From Bradyrhizobium sp. CSS354 (GTDB taxonomy: Bacteria > Pseudomonadota > Alphaproteobacteria > Rhizobiales > Xanthobacteraceae), in contig NZ_JAACFU010000012.1 in assembly GCF_029051725.1 (NCBI RefSeq), forward strand, positions 119,639 to 183,638: a stretch of DNA of 64,000 bases, read 5' to 3'. Below, piece by piece: positions 34,489 through 42,700 of the stretch. Below the pieces are notes generated by a model. The model was not told the DNA's origin. It made no database searches and was given only the letters and a program-made list of their open reading frames with translations. Position 1 is the first letter of the stretch. Each line of letters opens with the position of its first letter. The position numbers were made by a program, and so were the translations under genes.

Positions 34489-36371
34489 GCGCGCAGCCGT
34501 CGTCCTCTTCCAGCATGGAGCGCGGCGCGAGCACTTCCCCGCTGCGGCCCATTTCGTTCGGCGATCCCGTCGTGAATATCGAGCGGCGCGACGACGGCAC
34601 GATTTACCTGCGGCCCAAACAGCCGCTCGGAGACTATCCGGCCCGCATCACCGACCGCCTGCATCACTGGGCGAGCGCGACGCCCGATCGCGTCTTCATG
34701 GCCGAGCGCGAAGGCGGCCGCGGTTGGCGCAAGATCAGCTATGCGGAGCTGCTCGCCGCGAGCCGGCACATCGCCTCAGGGCTGATTGCGCGCGGGCTGT
34801 CGGCGGAGCGGCCGGTCGTCATCCTCTCCGGCAATTCGATCGACCACGCATTGCTGGCGTTCGGCGCGTTCTATGCCGGCATTCCGTTCTGCCCGGTGTC
34901 GCCGGCCTATTCGCTGGTATCGAAGGATTACGGCAAGCTCTCCTATTTGATGAAGCTGCTGACGCCCGGCCTCGTCTTCGCCGAGGACGCCGACAAGTTC
35001 GCCGACGCGCTCGCCGCCAACGTCTCGCTCGGCACCGAGATCGCCGCGTCCTACGGCCGCGTGCCGGGCCGCGACGTCACCTTGCTCGCCGACCTCATGG
35101 CGACGCCGATCCGCGGCGATCTGCACGAGCTCCACGGCAAGATCGGCCCCGATACCGTCGCGAAATTCCTGCTGACCTCGGGCTCGACCGGCAACCCGAA
35201 GGCGGTCATCAACACCCAGCGCATGATCTGCGCCAACCAAGTGATGCTGCGCGAGACGCTCGCCTTCCTCAAGGACGAGCCGCCCGTCATTATCGACTGG
35301 CTGCCCTGGAATCACACTTTTGGCGGCAACCACAATATCGGGCTGACGCTCTACAATGGCGGCTCGATGTATCTCGATGCCGGCAAGCCGGTGCCTGGAG
35401 GCATCGAGGAAACGGTGCGCAATCTCCAGGAGATATCGCCGACAGTTTATTTCAACGTGCCCAAGGGCTACGAGTCGCTGCTGCCTTATCTGCGCGACGA
35501 CCAGGGCCTGCGCGCGAAATTCTTCGACCGGCTGCACGCGATGTTCTTCTCGGGCGCGGCTCTGTCGCCGTTCGTCTGGAACAGCCTCGACGAGCTCGCG
35601 GTGAAGGAAAAAGGCTACCGCGTGCCGATGCTGACAGGCCTTGGCGCAACCGAGACCGCGCCGTTCTTCATGTCGGTCAACCCGCGCACCAGCCGCTCCG
35701 GCCATGTCGGGCTTCCCGTATCCGGCAACGATGCCAAGCTGGTGCCGAACAACGGCAAAATGGAAGTTCGTTGCAAGGGGCCGAACGTGATGCCCGGCTA
35801 CTGGCGCCAGCCCGACATCACCGCACAATCGTTCGACGAAGAAGGCTTCTACAAGCTGGGCGATGCGCTCAAGCCTGTCGATCCCGACGATCTCAACGCC
35901 GGCTTCGATTTCGACGGCCGCATCGGTGAGGATTTCAAGCTCGGCAGCGGCACCTGGGTCAGCGTCGGCCCGTTGCGCGCGCGCTTCGTTGCGGCCTGCG
36001 CACCGCTGGTGCGCGACGTTGTCATCGCCGGCATCAACCGTGACGAGGTCTCCGCGCTCGTCGTGCTCGATCTCGACGGCTGCCGGCTGATCAACCCGAC
36101 GCTGCCGACCGACGACCTCGTCGTCGCGACCCGCGACCGGCTGGTGCGCGAGGCATTTCGCGAACGGCTGACCCGCTTTCTCGGCGCGGCCACGGGATCC
36201 TCGACGCGGATCACACGCGCGATCCTCATGGACACGCCGCTCTCGATCGACAAGGGCGAAGTCACCGACAAGGGCTCGATCAACCAGCGCGCGGTGCTCG
36301 AGCATCGCAGCCTGCTGATCGAGGAGCTCTACGCTGCCAATCCATCGGACCGTGTGATATCGGTCGGGTAA
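34485..36371 (+). CDS. fcs: Feruloyl-CoA synthase (hydroxycinnamate:CoA ligase)
   Basis: A 628-residue ANL superfamily enzyme. The ATP loop T-S-G-S-T-G-N-P-K-A lies near residues 230-240, followed by W-L-P-W-N-H-T-F-G-G-N-H-N near 271 and M-L-T-G-L-G-A-T-E-T-A-P near 382, both features of the feruloyl-CoA synthase branch. The C-terminal region has K-L-G-S-G-T-W-V-S-V-G. The adenylation lysine is probably K-G-E-V-T-D-K-G-S near residue 590. It activates ferulate, p-coumarate or caffeate with ATP and CoA. It is the second gene of the operon that begins behind the operator-like site. Confidence 0.92.
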   Translation: MSAQPSSSSSMERGASTSPLRPISFGDPVVNIERRDDGTIYLRPKQPLGDYPARITDRLHHWASATPDRVFMAEREGGRGWRKISYAELLAASRHIASGLIARGLSAERPVVILSGNSIDHALLAFGAFYAGIPFCPVSPAYSLVSKDYGKLSYLMKLLTPGLVFAEDADKFADALAANVSLGTEIAASYGRVPGRDVTLLADLMATPIRGDLHELHGKIGPDTVAKFLLTSGSTGNPKAVINTQRMICANQVMLRETLAFLKDEPPVIIDWLPWNHTFGGNHNIGLTLYNGGSMYLDAGKPVPGGIEETVRNLQEISPTVYFNVPKGYESLLPYLRDDQGLRAKFFDRLHAMFFSGAALSPFVWNSLDELAVKEKGYRVPMLTGLGATETAPFFMSVNPRTSRSGHVGLPVSGNDAKLVPNNGKMEVRCKGPNVMPGYWRQPDITAQSFDEEGFYKLGDALKPVDPDDLNAGFDFDGRIGEDFKLGSGTWVSVGPLRARFVAACAPLVRDVVIAGINRDEVSALVVLDLDGCRLINPTLPTDDLVVATRDRLVREAFRERLTRFLGAATGSSTRITRAILMDTPLSIDKGEVTDKGSINQRAVLEHRSLLIEELYAANPSDRVISVG

Positions 36372-36396
36372 GAAATATCGCACCAGGGAGAACGCC

Positions 36397-37158
36397 ATGT
36401 TGTTGAAGGATCAGGCTGTCATCGTCACCGGCGGCGCGTCGGGACTTGGTGCGGCGACTGCGCGAAAGCTGGCTGGCCAGGGCGCCAGGGTCGCGGTCTG
36501 CGATCTCAATGCCAAGCTCGCCGAGACTGTCGCCGCCGAGATCAAGGGCGTGGCCGTGGCTTGCGACGTCTCCGATGCCGCCTCAGCGGAAGCTGCAATC
36601 GCGCAGGCGACCAAGGCCCATGGACCCGCGCGCGTGCTGGTCAATTGCGCCGGCATCGGCGTAGCCAAGCGCGTCGTCGGCCGCGACGGCCCGATGGCGC
36701 TCGCCGATTTCGACAAGGTGATCAAGGTCAATCTGATCGGGACCTTCAACATGCTGCGCCTTGCCGCAAACGAGATGTCCAAGCTCGAGCCGCAGGCGAC
36801 CGGCGAGCGCGGCGTCATCATCAACACGGCTTCCGTTGCCGCTTATGACGGCCAGATCGGGCAATCGGCCTATTCGGCCTCAAAGGGCGGCATCGTTGGC
36901 ATGACGCTGCCGATCGCGCGCGAGCTGGCGCAGTTCGGCGTCCGCGTGCTGACGATCGCGCCCGGCCTGTTCCTCACGCCGCTGCTCGCCAACCTGCCGC
37001 AGGAAGCGCAGGACTCGCTCGCCGCCGCGATCCCGTTCCCGCGCCGGCTCGGCCACGCCGACGAGTTCGCGGCGCTCGCCCTGCACATGGTCGAGAATTC
37101 GTACCTGAACGGCGAAGTGGTGCGCCTCGACGGCTCGCTGCGCATGGCGCCGAAATAG
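36397..37158 (+). CDS. SDR family 3-hydroxyacyl-CoA dehydrogenase (HSD10-like)
   Basis: A 253-residue short-chain dehydrogenase. T-G-G-A-S-G-L-G is at residues 11-18, N-C-A-G-I near 86, Y159-S-A-S-K163 is the catalytic pair, and a P-G-L-F-L-T-P-L segment follows. This pattern, with the long V-D-L-N-A-K and A-S-V-A-A-Y-D-G-Q-I-G blocks, resembles type 2 3-hydroxyacyl-CoA dehydrogenases. It lies 25 bases after fcs. In a CoA-dependent beta-oxidation-like route it would oxidise the beta-hydroxyphenylpropionyl-CoA; the substrate is inferred from position. Confidence 0.88.
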   Translation: MLLKDQAVIVTGGASGLGAATARKLAGQGARVAVCDLNAKLAETVAAEIKGVAVACDVSDAASAEAAIAQATKAHGPARVLVNCAGIGVAKRVVGRDGPMALADFDKVIKVNLIGTFNMLRLAANEMSKLEPQATGERGVIINTASVAAYDGQIGQSAYSASKGGIVGMTLPIARELAQFGVRVLTIAPGLFLTPLLANLPQEAQDSLAAAIPFPRRLGHADEFAALALHMVENSYLNGEVVRLDGSLRMAPK

Positions 37159-37168
37159 GACGCGGCCT

Positions 37169-37600
37169 ATGTTCGTGAACCGGCGCGACGTCCAGATCCA
37201 GTGGGGTGACTGTGACCCCGCCAACATCGTCTATTACCCGCGCTATTTCGCGATGTTCGACGATTCGACGTCGACCCTGTTCGAAGTCGCCGGGTTCTCC
37301 AAGCAGGACCTGGTCCGCAAATACGGCTTGGTGGGCATTCCCATGGTCGACACCCGCGCCAAGTTCTACATCCCCTCGACTTATGGCGACTGGATCACCA
37401 TCGAAACCAAGGTCGAGAGCATCAAGCGCTCGAGTTTCGAGGTGAAGCACAGCGTCTACAAGGGCGAGGCGCTGGCGCTCGAGGGTTTCGAGACCCGCGT
37501 CCTGGTCGGCCGCGACCCCGTTAACCCCGACAAACTGAAATCGGCACCGTTTCCTGCGGAAATGGTAGCCAAATTCACGGGGAGCGATGCCCGGAGCTAA
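37169..37600 (+). CDS. 4-hydroxybenzoyl-CoA thioesterase family protein
   Basis: A 143-residue hotdog thioesterase. W-G-D-C-D-P-A-N-I-V-Y-Y-P-R-Y-F spans residues 12-27, with Asp16 in the place of the catalytic Asp17 of the Pseudomonas CBS3 4-hydroxybenzoyl-CoA thioesterase. It starts 10 bases after the SDR gene and is part of the same operon. It would release 4-hydroxybenzoate (or vanillate) from its CoA ester, giving the substrate of PobA. The block has no thiolase next to it, so how the side chain is finally cleaved is open. Confidence 0.88.
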   Translation: MFVNRRDVQIQWGDCDPANIVYYPRYFAMFDDSTSTLFEVAGFSKQDLVRKYGLVGIPMVDTRAKFYIPSTYGDWITIETKVESIKRSSFEVKHSVYKGEALALEGFETRVLVGRDPVNPDKLKSAPFPAEMVAKFTGSDARS

Positions 37601-37620
37601 ATCGCCACATCACCAAAAGA

Positions 37621-37638
37621 GGGGGCTGAATTACCCCC
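37621..37638 (+). other. Short G/C hairpin ahead of the binding-protein gene
   Basis: GGGGG-CTGAATTA-CCCCC folds into a small hairpin between the thioesterase stop and the binding-protein ribosome site. It may tune expression between the two genes. Confidence 0.4.
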
Positions 37639-37678
37639 CGATTTCTGCTTTCAAAGAAACACATAAAGGGAGGAATAG

Positions 37679-38830
37679 ATGAAACGCTTTTACCTGACCG
37701 CCGCCGTCACCGCGGCCGCGCTTGCGCTGCCGGCCGTGCCCGCGCTGGCCCAGACCGCCGAGGTCACCATCGGCATCACCACCACCACGACCGGCCCGGG
37801 CGCAGCGCTGGGGATTCCCGAGCGCAATGCGCTGGAGTTCGTGCCGAAGGAGATCGGCGGCGTGCCGCTGAAGGTGATCGTGCTCGACGACGGCGGCGAT
37901 CCCACCACCGCGACCACCAACGCCCGCCGCTTCGTGACCGAATCCAAGGCCGATATCATCATGGGCTCGGCGCTGACGCCGCCGACCATCGCGGTGTCCA
38001 ACGTCGCCAACGAAGCCGGCATTCCGCATTTCGGCCTGGCGCCGTTCCCGATCACGCCGGAGCGCATGAAGTGGTCGGTGGCGATGCCGCAGCCGATCCC
38101 GATCGTGGGCAAGGTGCTGTACGACCACATGAAGGCCAAGGGCGTGAAGACGGTCGGCTATATCGGCTATTCCGACTCCTATGGCGACCTCTGGTTCAAC
38201 GATTTGAAGGCGCAGGGCGTGCCGATGGGCATAACCATCGCCGACGAGGAGCGCTTCGCTCGCCCCGACACGTCGGTGACCGGACAGGTGCTGAAGCTCG
38301 TGGCTGCGAATCCCGACGCCATTCTGGTCGGCGCTTCCGGTACCGCGGCCGCGCTGCCGCAGACCGAGCTGCGCGAGCGCGGCTATCAGGGCCTGATCTA
38401 CCAGACCCACGGCGCCGCCAGCATGGACTTCATCCGCATCGCCGGCAAAGCGGCGGAAGGCGTGCTGATGGCCTCTGGTCCCGTCATGGATCCCGAGGAT
38501 CAGCCGGACGAAGCCGCCACCAAGAAGCCGGGCCTCGCGCTCAACTCGGCCTATGAAGCCAAGTACGGCCCGAACAGCCGCAGCCAGTTCGCCGGTCACT
38601 CTTACGATGCGTTCGAGATTCTCAAACGCATCATCCCGACGGCACTCAAGACGGCGAAGCCCGGCACGCCGGAATTCCGCGAAGCGATCCGCCAGGCGCT
38701 GCTGTCGGAGAAGGAGCTTGCGGCGAGCCAGGGCGTCTACAACTTCACCGAAAAGGACCGCTACGGCCTCGACGAGCGCTCGCGCATCCTTCTCACTGTG
38801 AAGAACGGCAAGTACATGCTGGTGAAATAG
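37679..38830 (+). CDS. HAAT-type periplasmic binding protein, CouP-like
   Basis: A 383-residue periplasmic binding protein. The signal peptide ends P-A-L-A before Q-T-A-E-V. The mature N-terminus V-T-I-G-I-T-T-T-T-T-G-P-G-A-A-L-G-I-P is the type I ligand-binding fold start. Y-I-G-Y-S-D-S-Y-G-D near residue 160 and Y-Q-T-H-G-A-A near 240 line the cleft. The ATG at 37679 follows AGGGAGGA. It lies 78 bases after the thioesterase gene and is followed by a strong terminator, so it ends the operon. It probably serves the ABC permease/ATPase genes at 22455-26000, which lack a neighbouring binding protein, as CouP does in Rhodopseudomonas. The ligand is inferred. Confidence 0.88.
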   Translation: MKRFYLTAAVTAAALALPAVPALAQTAEVTIGITTTTTGPGAALGIPERNALEFVPKEIGGVPLKVIVLDDGGDPTTATTNARRFVTESKADIIMGSALTPPTIAVSNVANEAGIPHFGLAPFPITPERMKWSVAMPQPIPIVGKVLYDHMKAKGVKTVGYIGYSDSYGDLWFNDLKAQGVPMGITIADEERFARPDTSVTGQVLKLVAANPDAILVGASGTAAALPQTELRERGYQGLIYQTHGAASMDFIRIAGKAAEGVLMASGPVMDPEDQPDEAATKKPGLALNSAYEAKYGPNSRSQFAGHSYDAFEILKRIIPTALKTAKPGTPEFREAIRQALLSEKELAASQGVYNFTEKDRYGLDERSRILLTVKNGKYMLVK

Positions 38831-38853
38831 ACGCAGCGGCAGGATTGACGACG

Positions 38854-38885
38854 AGAGCCGGCCCGATGGGCCGGCTCTTTCTTTT
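38854..38885 (+). terminator. Rho-independent terminator closing the hydroxycinnamate operon
   Basis: AGAGCCGGCCC and GGGCCGGCTCT form a perfect 11-bp stem with a GAT loop, followed by TTTCTTTT. Confidence 0.93.
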
Positions 38886-38913
38886 GGCTCCTAGAATGGC
38901 ATTGCCATATGAT

Positions 38914-39000
38914 CGTCATGGCCGGGCTCGTCCCGGCCATCCACGCCTTGCCATACGGCGCGAAGAACGTGGATGCCCGGGACGAGCCCGGGCATGACGA
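38914..39000. repeat. Palindromic intergenic element, family A copy 3
   Basis: GTCATGGCCGGGCTCGTCCC and the complementary GGGACGAGCCCGGGCATGAC flank a short spacer with a CCACGCC / AACGTGGA pair. It lies between the terminator and the GST gene. Confidence 0.87.
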
Positions 39001-39018
39001 AGAGAATACGCCGCGTTC

Positions 39019-39747
39019 CTACGCCGCCTGTCGCAGCGGGGTCCAGGCGAACTCCGGATAGTAATGGTCCATCATCCGGTCGACGTAGGCGGTGAGGTTC
39101 GGGAATCCTTCGGCGCGACGGCGCAGTGCGGATTCGAAGAACGGCGTCAGGATGCCGGCGAGTGCACCGAAAGCGGTGGCATCGACGCCGCAGGGCTTGT
39201 TGCCCATCAGATAGGACTTGTCGCCGAGCTGCACCGAGAGCGCAAACAGCGAGCGCACGGCGAGATCGACGTCGTCATCGGGCGCGTGCCGTCCGAGCCC
39301 GGAGAGCAGGTAGTTCTCGGCGACGCGGAATTGCGCATCCTCGCGCAATTTCTCGCGATTGTGCTCCGGCGCGCCGTCGAAGAAATGTGCAGGCCCCTTG
39401 GCGAAGTTGACCGGGTCGACCCAGCGCGCCCCGACCAGCGCAAAATAAACGTGATGCTCGATCATGCGCTCGAATGCCCAAGCCTGTGCGCGTTCGGCAA
39501 GCGACAGGCCGGCGTCGAAATCGAAGCCGTAGCGGCGCTCGATATGGGCGCGGATGAAGGTGGAATCGGCCACCGCCTCGCCGCCATCGTCGATGAAAGG
39601 CAGCTGTCCCTTGGGAGAGGCGGGCGGCATCGCCCGCTCCTTCCGGTAGGGCAATCCCGCCATCTTGAGCTGCACCTCGGTCTTGGTGACGAAGGGGCTG
39701 ATTTCCGGCAGGCCGAAGCCGGTGCCAAAGCCGTAAAGCGTGATCAT
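39019..39747 (-). CDS. Glutathione S-transferase family protein
   Basis: A 242-residue protein with an N-terminal thioredoxin-like domain: S-P-F-V-T-K-T-E-V near residue 17, K-G-Q-L-P-F-I with the cis-proline near 46, and D-S-T-F-I near 61. The all-helical C-terminal domain has a Y-L-M-G-N-K-P-C-G-V-D-A-T near 179. The usual catalytic Tyr/Ser/Cys is not obvious, so it may act on other thiol chemistry or be a binding protein. It lies next to a WYL regulator and a repeat-bearing open frame and may be regulated with them. The substrate is unknown. Confidence 0.82.
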   Translation of the reverse strand: MITLYGFGTGFGLPEISPFVTKTEVQLKMAGLPYRKERAMPPASPKGQLPFIDDGGEAVADSTFIRAHIERRYGFDFDAGLSLAERAQAWAFERMIEHHVYFALVGARWVDPVNFAKGPAHFFDGAPEHNREKLREDAQFRVAENYLLSGLGRHAPDDDVDLAVRSLFALSVQLGDKSYLMGNKPCGVDATAFGALAGILTPFFESALRRRAEGFPNLTAYVDRMMDHYYPEFAWTPLRQAA

Positions 39748-39785
39748 GAAGGCTCTCCTGAAACGACCGAAAGAGTTGAGGGAAC

Positions 39786-40127
39786 TTAACCGCGGGCTGC
39801 TGCCACCATGGTGGCAGCAGCCGTGATATCTTCTGCGAAACGGGCCCCCCGCCAGGCGCGGGCCATGACATGACGGACCAGCGCGTCCGCGGCCTGGACC
39901 AGGAAGCGGGCCACCACGGTCGCGAGCGCAAGGCGGAGGTCGACGACCATGAGATCAAGGGATACGAGGCGGCCGCACGCCCATGCGTACCAAGCTCGGA
40001 CTTGTAAACGCAGGACTTGCAAACGCAGGACTTGCAAACGCAGGACTTGCAGAGGCTGGACCCGTAAAGGCTGGGTCCGCCACAGCGCAGCGGCCGGGCT
40101 GAAATGAGTTGGAATGATCATGGACAA
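39786..40127 (-). CDS. Possible small protein with a 15-base tandem repeat (doubtful gene)
   Basis: A 113-codon frame (TTG start at 40127 or ATG at 40121, AGAGG ribosome site nearby). The N-terminal half contains repeated L-Q-V-L-R units encoded by the tandem repeat at 39998-40072. The second half is hydrophobic and Ala-rich. I recognise no family. It lies in the control gap between the GST gene and the divergent WYL regulator, where a real small gene or only repeat-driven open frame are both possible. Confidence 0.3.
   Translation of the reverse strand: MSMIIPTHFSPAAALWRTQPLRVQPLQVLRLQVLRLQVLRLQVRAWYAWACGRLVSLDLMVVDLRLALATVVARFLVQAADALVRHVMARAWRGARFAEDITAAATMVAAARG
39998..40072. repeat. Tandem repeat, five 15-bp units
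   Basis: GGACTTGCAAACGCA repeats with small changes: the first unit has GTAAACGCA, the second and third are identical, the fourth ends CAGAGGCT, and the fifth is GGACCCGTAAAGGCT. Confidence 0.92.
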
Positions 40128-40234
40128 ATCCTCTTCAGTCTACGTGTTGACCCGGTATAGAACTCCCCTGCTGCCAACATCCTGTCAGCAGCCGCGCGCC
40201 GCCTTCTGAAAAAACCACCGACAAGAGATCCGTC

Positions 40235-40933
40235 ATGAGACGCGCCGACCGGCTGTTTCAAATCATCCAGGTGCTGAGGCGCACGCGTAAGCCGCTGACG
40301 GCGGATGCCATCGCGGCCGAGCTCGAGACCTCGAAGCGCACGATCTATCGCGACATCGCCACGCTGATCGGCCAGCGCGTGCCGATCCGCGGTGAAGCCG
40401 GCATGGGCTACATCCTGGAAAAGGGTTTTGACCTGCCGCCTTTGATGCTGACACCCGACGAGATCGAGGCGGCGGTGCTGGGCGCGCAATGGGTCGCCGG
40501 CCATGCCGATCCCGCGCTTGCGCGCGCGGCTGAAGACTTGATGGCCAAGATCGCCGACACTGTCCCCGAGCGCCTGCGCCCCTTCGTGCTGGAGCCGGCA
40601 AGCCGGGCCCGGCCGAGCTGGAACAGGGAGCCGGACCGCCTGGACATGGCCCGCACGCGCACCCAGATCCACGAAGGCAAGAAGATCATGCTGCGCTATC
40701 GCGACGAGCAGGGCCGCGCCAGCGAGCGCATGATCTGGCCGATTTCGATCGGCTATCTCGAAGCCGTGCGCCTGCTCGCGGCCTGGTGCGAGCTGCGCGG
40801 CGACTTCCGCAGCTTCCGCACGGACCGCGTGGTGGATGCGAGCTATCCCGACGAGAGATATCCTGAAAGGCGCGACGTGCTGCGCGCGAAATGGCGGCAG
40901 AGCCTGGTCTGGGGCCCGCCCAAGGATACGTGA
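40235..40933 (+). CDS. YafY/WYL family transcriptional regulator
   Basis: A 232-residue regulator. The N-terminal winged helix reads M-R-R-A-D-R-L-F-Q-I-I-Q-V-L-R-R, followed by T-S-K-R-T-I-Y-R-D-I-A as recognition helix near residues 32-42. A ligand-binding WYL-type domain follows, with I-W-P-I-S-I-G-Y near 166 in place of the classic W-Y-L, and R-S-F-R-T-D-R-V near 192. It is divergent from the GST gene and the repeat region. By analogy with the second WYL/GST pair at 46723-48472 it likely controls the GST gene. Confidence 0.87.
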   Translation: MRRADRLFQIIQVLRRTRKPLTADAIAAELETSKRTIYRDIATLIGQRVPIRGEAGMGYILEKGFDLPPLMLTPDEIEAAVLGAQWVAGHADPALARAAEDLMAKIADTVPERLRPFVLEPASRARPSWNREPDRLDMARTRTQIHEGKKIMLRYRDEQGRASERMIWPISIGYLEAVRLLAAWCELRGDFRSFRTDRVVDASYPDERYPERRDVLRAKWRQSLVWGPPKDT

Positions 40934-40946
40934 AGGACCCGTGACG

Positions 40947-41270
40947 ATGGACGAGAACGCCCCCATCGACCTGTCGAGCTGTTGCCAGAGTTGCGGCGCC
41001 TGCTGCGGCTATTCGGCGAATTGGCCGCGCTTCTCCATCGAGAGCGACGAGGAGCTTGCCGCGATTCCCGAAGCGCTCGTCAACGCGCGTCAATCCGGCA
41101 TGCGCTGCGAGGGCGATCGCTGTTCGGCGTTGCAGGGAGAGATCGGACAAGCGACCGCGTGCGGCATCTACGCAGTGCGGCCCGAGGTGTGCCGCACATG
41201 CATGCCAGGCGATGCCGAATGCGCGATGGCGCGGCGGAAATTCGGGCTGCCAATTATCGCGAGCGTTTAG
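40947..41270 (+). CDS. YkgJ-type cysteine cluster protein
   Basis: A 107-residue protein with the motif C-C-Q-S-C-G-A-C-C-G near residues 12-21. Later C-E-G-D-R-C, C-G-I-Y and C-R-T-C-M follow. Proteins of this family bind zinc or an Fe-S cluster through these cysteines; the function is poorly known. It begins 13 bases after the WYL regulator ends, so it is probably co-transcribed with it. Its end overlaps the convergent gene by 4 bases. Confidence 0.85.
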   Translation: MDENAPIDLSSCCQSCGACCGYSANWPRFSIESDEELAAIPEALVNARQSGMRCEGDRCSALQGEIGQATACGIYAVRPEVCRTCMPGDAECAMARRKFGLPIIASV

Positions 41271-41665
41271 GCGGGGACGGCTTCGCTGATCTCGTCGTCG
41301 ATCTCGTCGTCCAGCGGCGCGAGCACCGAGAGCGGCTTGGTCGACAGCGTGATCGGCTTGCGGCCACCGGACAGCGACGGCGAGGATTTCGCCGCACCTT
41401 CGCGCGCAAGCGCGTAGAGCGTCGAACCGACACGGCCGCCGTTCTCGATCAGGTCGCGCTCGTTGCAGCTGCCGGCGATCGCGACCGCCAGCGAGTGCAG
41501 ATGGCTGCGGCGATAGCAGAACAGCGCCAGCCTGGCGCGCGCGTCAGGGGAAACACTTTCAACCAGCCTCGGCAGGCCACTCTCGCTGGCGCGGTACATC
41601 TCGCCAAGGAGTTCGTCGCGGACCGGGCACGAATCGCCTTCAAAGGTATCGCGGCTTGAAAACAT
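41267..41665 (-). CDS. Conserved hypothetical protein, 132 residues
   Basis: A 132-residue protein with a good GAGGGAG ribosome site ahead of ATG at 41665. The middle contains F-C-Y-R-R-S-H-L-H-S-L-A-V-A-I-A and C-N-E-R-D-L near residues 49-71; the C-terminus is acidic (D-D-E-I-D-D-E-I). No signal peptide or membrane segment. I do not recognise a named family. It is convergent with the cysteine-cluster gene and overlaps it by 4 bases. Confidence 0.65.
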   Translation of the reverse strand: MFSSRDTFEGDSCPVRDELLGEMYRASESGLPRLVESVSPDARARLALFCYRRSHLHSLAVAIAGSCNERDLIENGGRVGSTLYALAREGAAKSSPSLSGGRKPITLSTKPLSVLAPLDDEIDDEISEAVPA

Positions 41666-41791
41666 TGCAGTTCTCCCTCGTGTGGGAAGATGCAGTGCAA
41701 TTCTCTAACGAAAGGTTAACCACGCGGCCCGGTAGTCACCCGGGGTCCTTGCGCCTTGGCAGCGAATCAATGGCCGGAAATGCCTCCACAG

Positions 41792-41907
41792 CGTCATGGC
41801 CGGGCTTGTCCCGGCCAAGCCGAGAGCGCGAAGAACGTGGATGCCCGGGCCTTCGCCTCGCCAACGCAGCTTCGGCCGCGCAGGCGGGACAAGCCCGGGC
41901 ATGACGA
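41792..41907. repeat. Palindromic intergenic element, family A copy 4, interrupted
   Basis: The outer arms GTCATGGCCGGGCTTGTCCC and GGGACAAGCCCGGGCATGAC match the other A copies, but the distal arm GATGCCCGGG is split by about 36 extra bases (41851-41886). The copy is therefore longer than its relatives by a piece that looks inserted. Confidence 0.8.
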
Positions 41908-41950
41908 CCTCTTGTGGACGCCGATGGACGACTACCTACGCCGCCACCGC

Positions 41951-42352
41951 TCAGTTCGCCGCCATGAAGATGGAGAGGCCGAAGCCGGTCAGATGGTGCA
42001 GGGCCTGGTCGACACCGATCAGAGTCCAGAACCAGGGATGCGCAAGATCGACACCGAAATTGGCCGAGACCAGGCCCTTGGCGCGGTCGATCGTGATGTG
42101 GATCACGAAGTCGATCAACGCCACAAACCAGAATTTCGGCGCCACGATCAGGATCAGCGGAAGCGCAACCGCAAGGTGAACCAGGCAGTGCACCAGGAGC
42201 GGCAGGGCCCAGCCGTGCTTCTGGTCCTTGCCGTGCGCCATCCAGGCAGTCTGGAGGACGAAATCGGCGATGATGTGCTTGAACGTGAGCAGCAACATCC
42301 AACCAATGAGGGCTTCGACCGGAACCGCCGATGACAGGGGTGGAAACGACAA
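41951..42352 (-). CDS. DUF3307 family membrane protein
   Basis: A 133-residue membrane protein with the DUF3307 pattern H-I-I-A-D-F-V-L-Q-T-A-W-M and a later F-V-I-H-I-T-I-D-R-A-K. It has about four hydrophobic segments. The TTG at 42352 is chosen because GAGGG lies just upstream; ATG at 42298 and a longer frame to 42418 are alternatives. Function unknown. It is divergent from the TAXI-like gene. Confidence 0.7.
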   Translation of the reverse strand: MSFPPLSSAVPVEALIGWMLLLTFKHIIADFVLQTAWMAHGKDQKHGWALPLLVHCLVHLAVALPLILIVAPKFWFVALIDFVIHITIDRAKGLVSANFGVDLAHPWFWTLIGVDQALHHLTGFGLSIFMAAN

Positions 42353-42700
42353 GGCGCCCTCATTGACGTGACAAGAAGAATTGGAGCGTTCAGCGCAATC
42401 TCTTCCTGGACCGGTCAAATCGCCGGGACGTGCGATTTATGACATCTCCCGCGACGGAATGCAGCCGGGGGGAACCGGAAAATCGCCAACTGTGGCTAAC
42501 CGGTGATAGGATGACCAATCGCCACGGCCGAGCTGAGTAAGGTTACCTTCGGCTCGGAATTTGCTTTCCGCAGCCTGCGCGCTATCATTGCCGGTAGAGA
42601 ATATCTTTCTTTTTTCAGACGTTTACGAATTACAGGGCGACCGCAGCGATCACATCCGCGATGCCGCCCGCCACCGGAATCATAAGGCCAGAGTGCTGCC
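42353..42700. other. 348-bp intergenic stretch, no gene seen
   Basis: Divergent control region between the DUF3307 and TAXI-like genes. It is less GC-rich than its surroundings towards the right end. It contains a nested hairpin at 42528-42557 (CCGAGC / GCTCGG outside, AAGG / CCTT inside). No convincing coding frame; an open frame on the minus strand there has no family match. Confidence 0.6.

Noticed and set aside
39998..40072. Possible CRISPR array
   Set aside because: The five units are directly adjacent with no spacers, and no cas gene is present.
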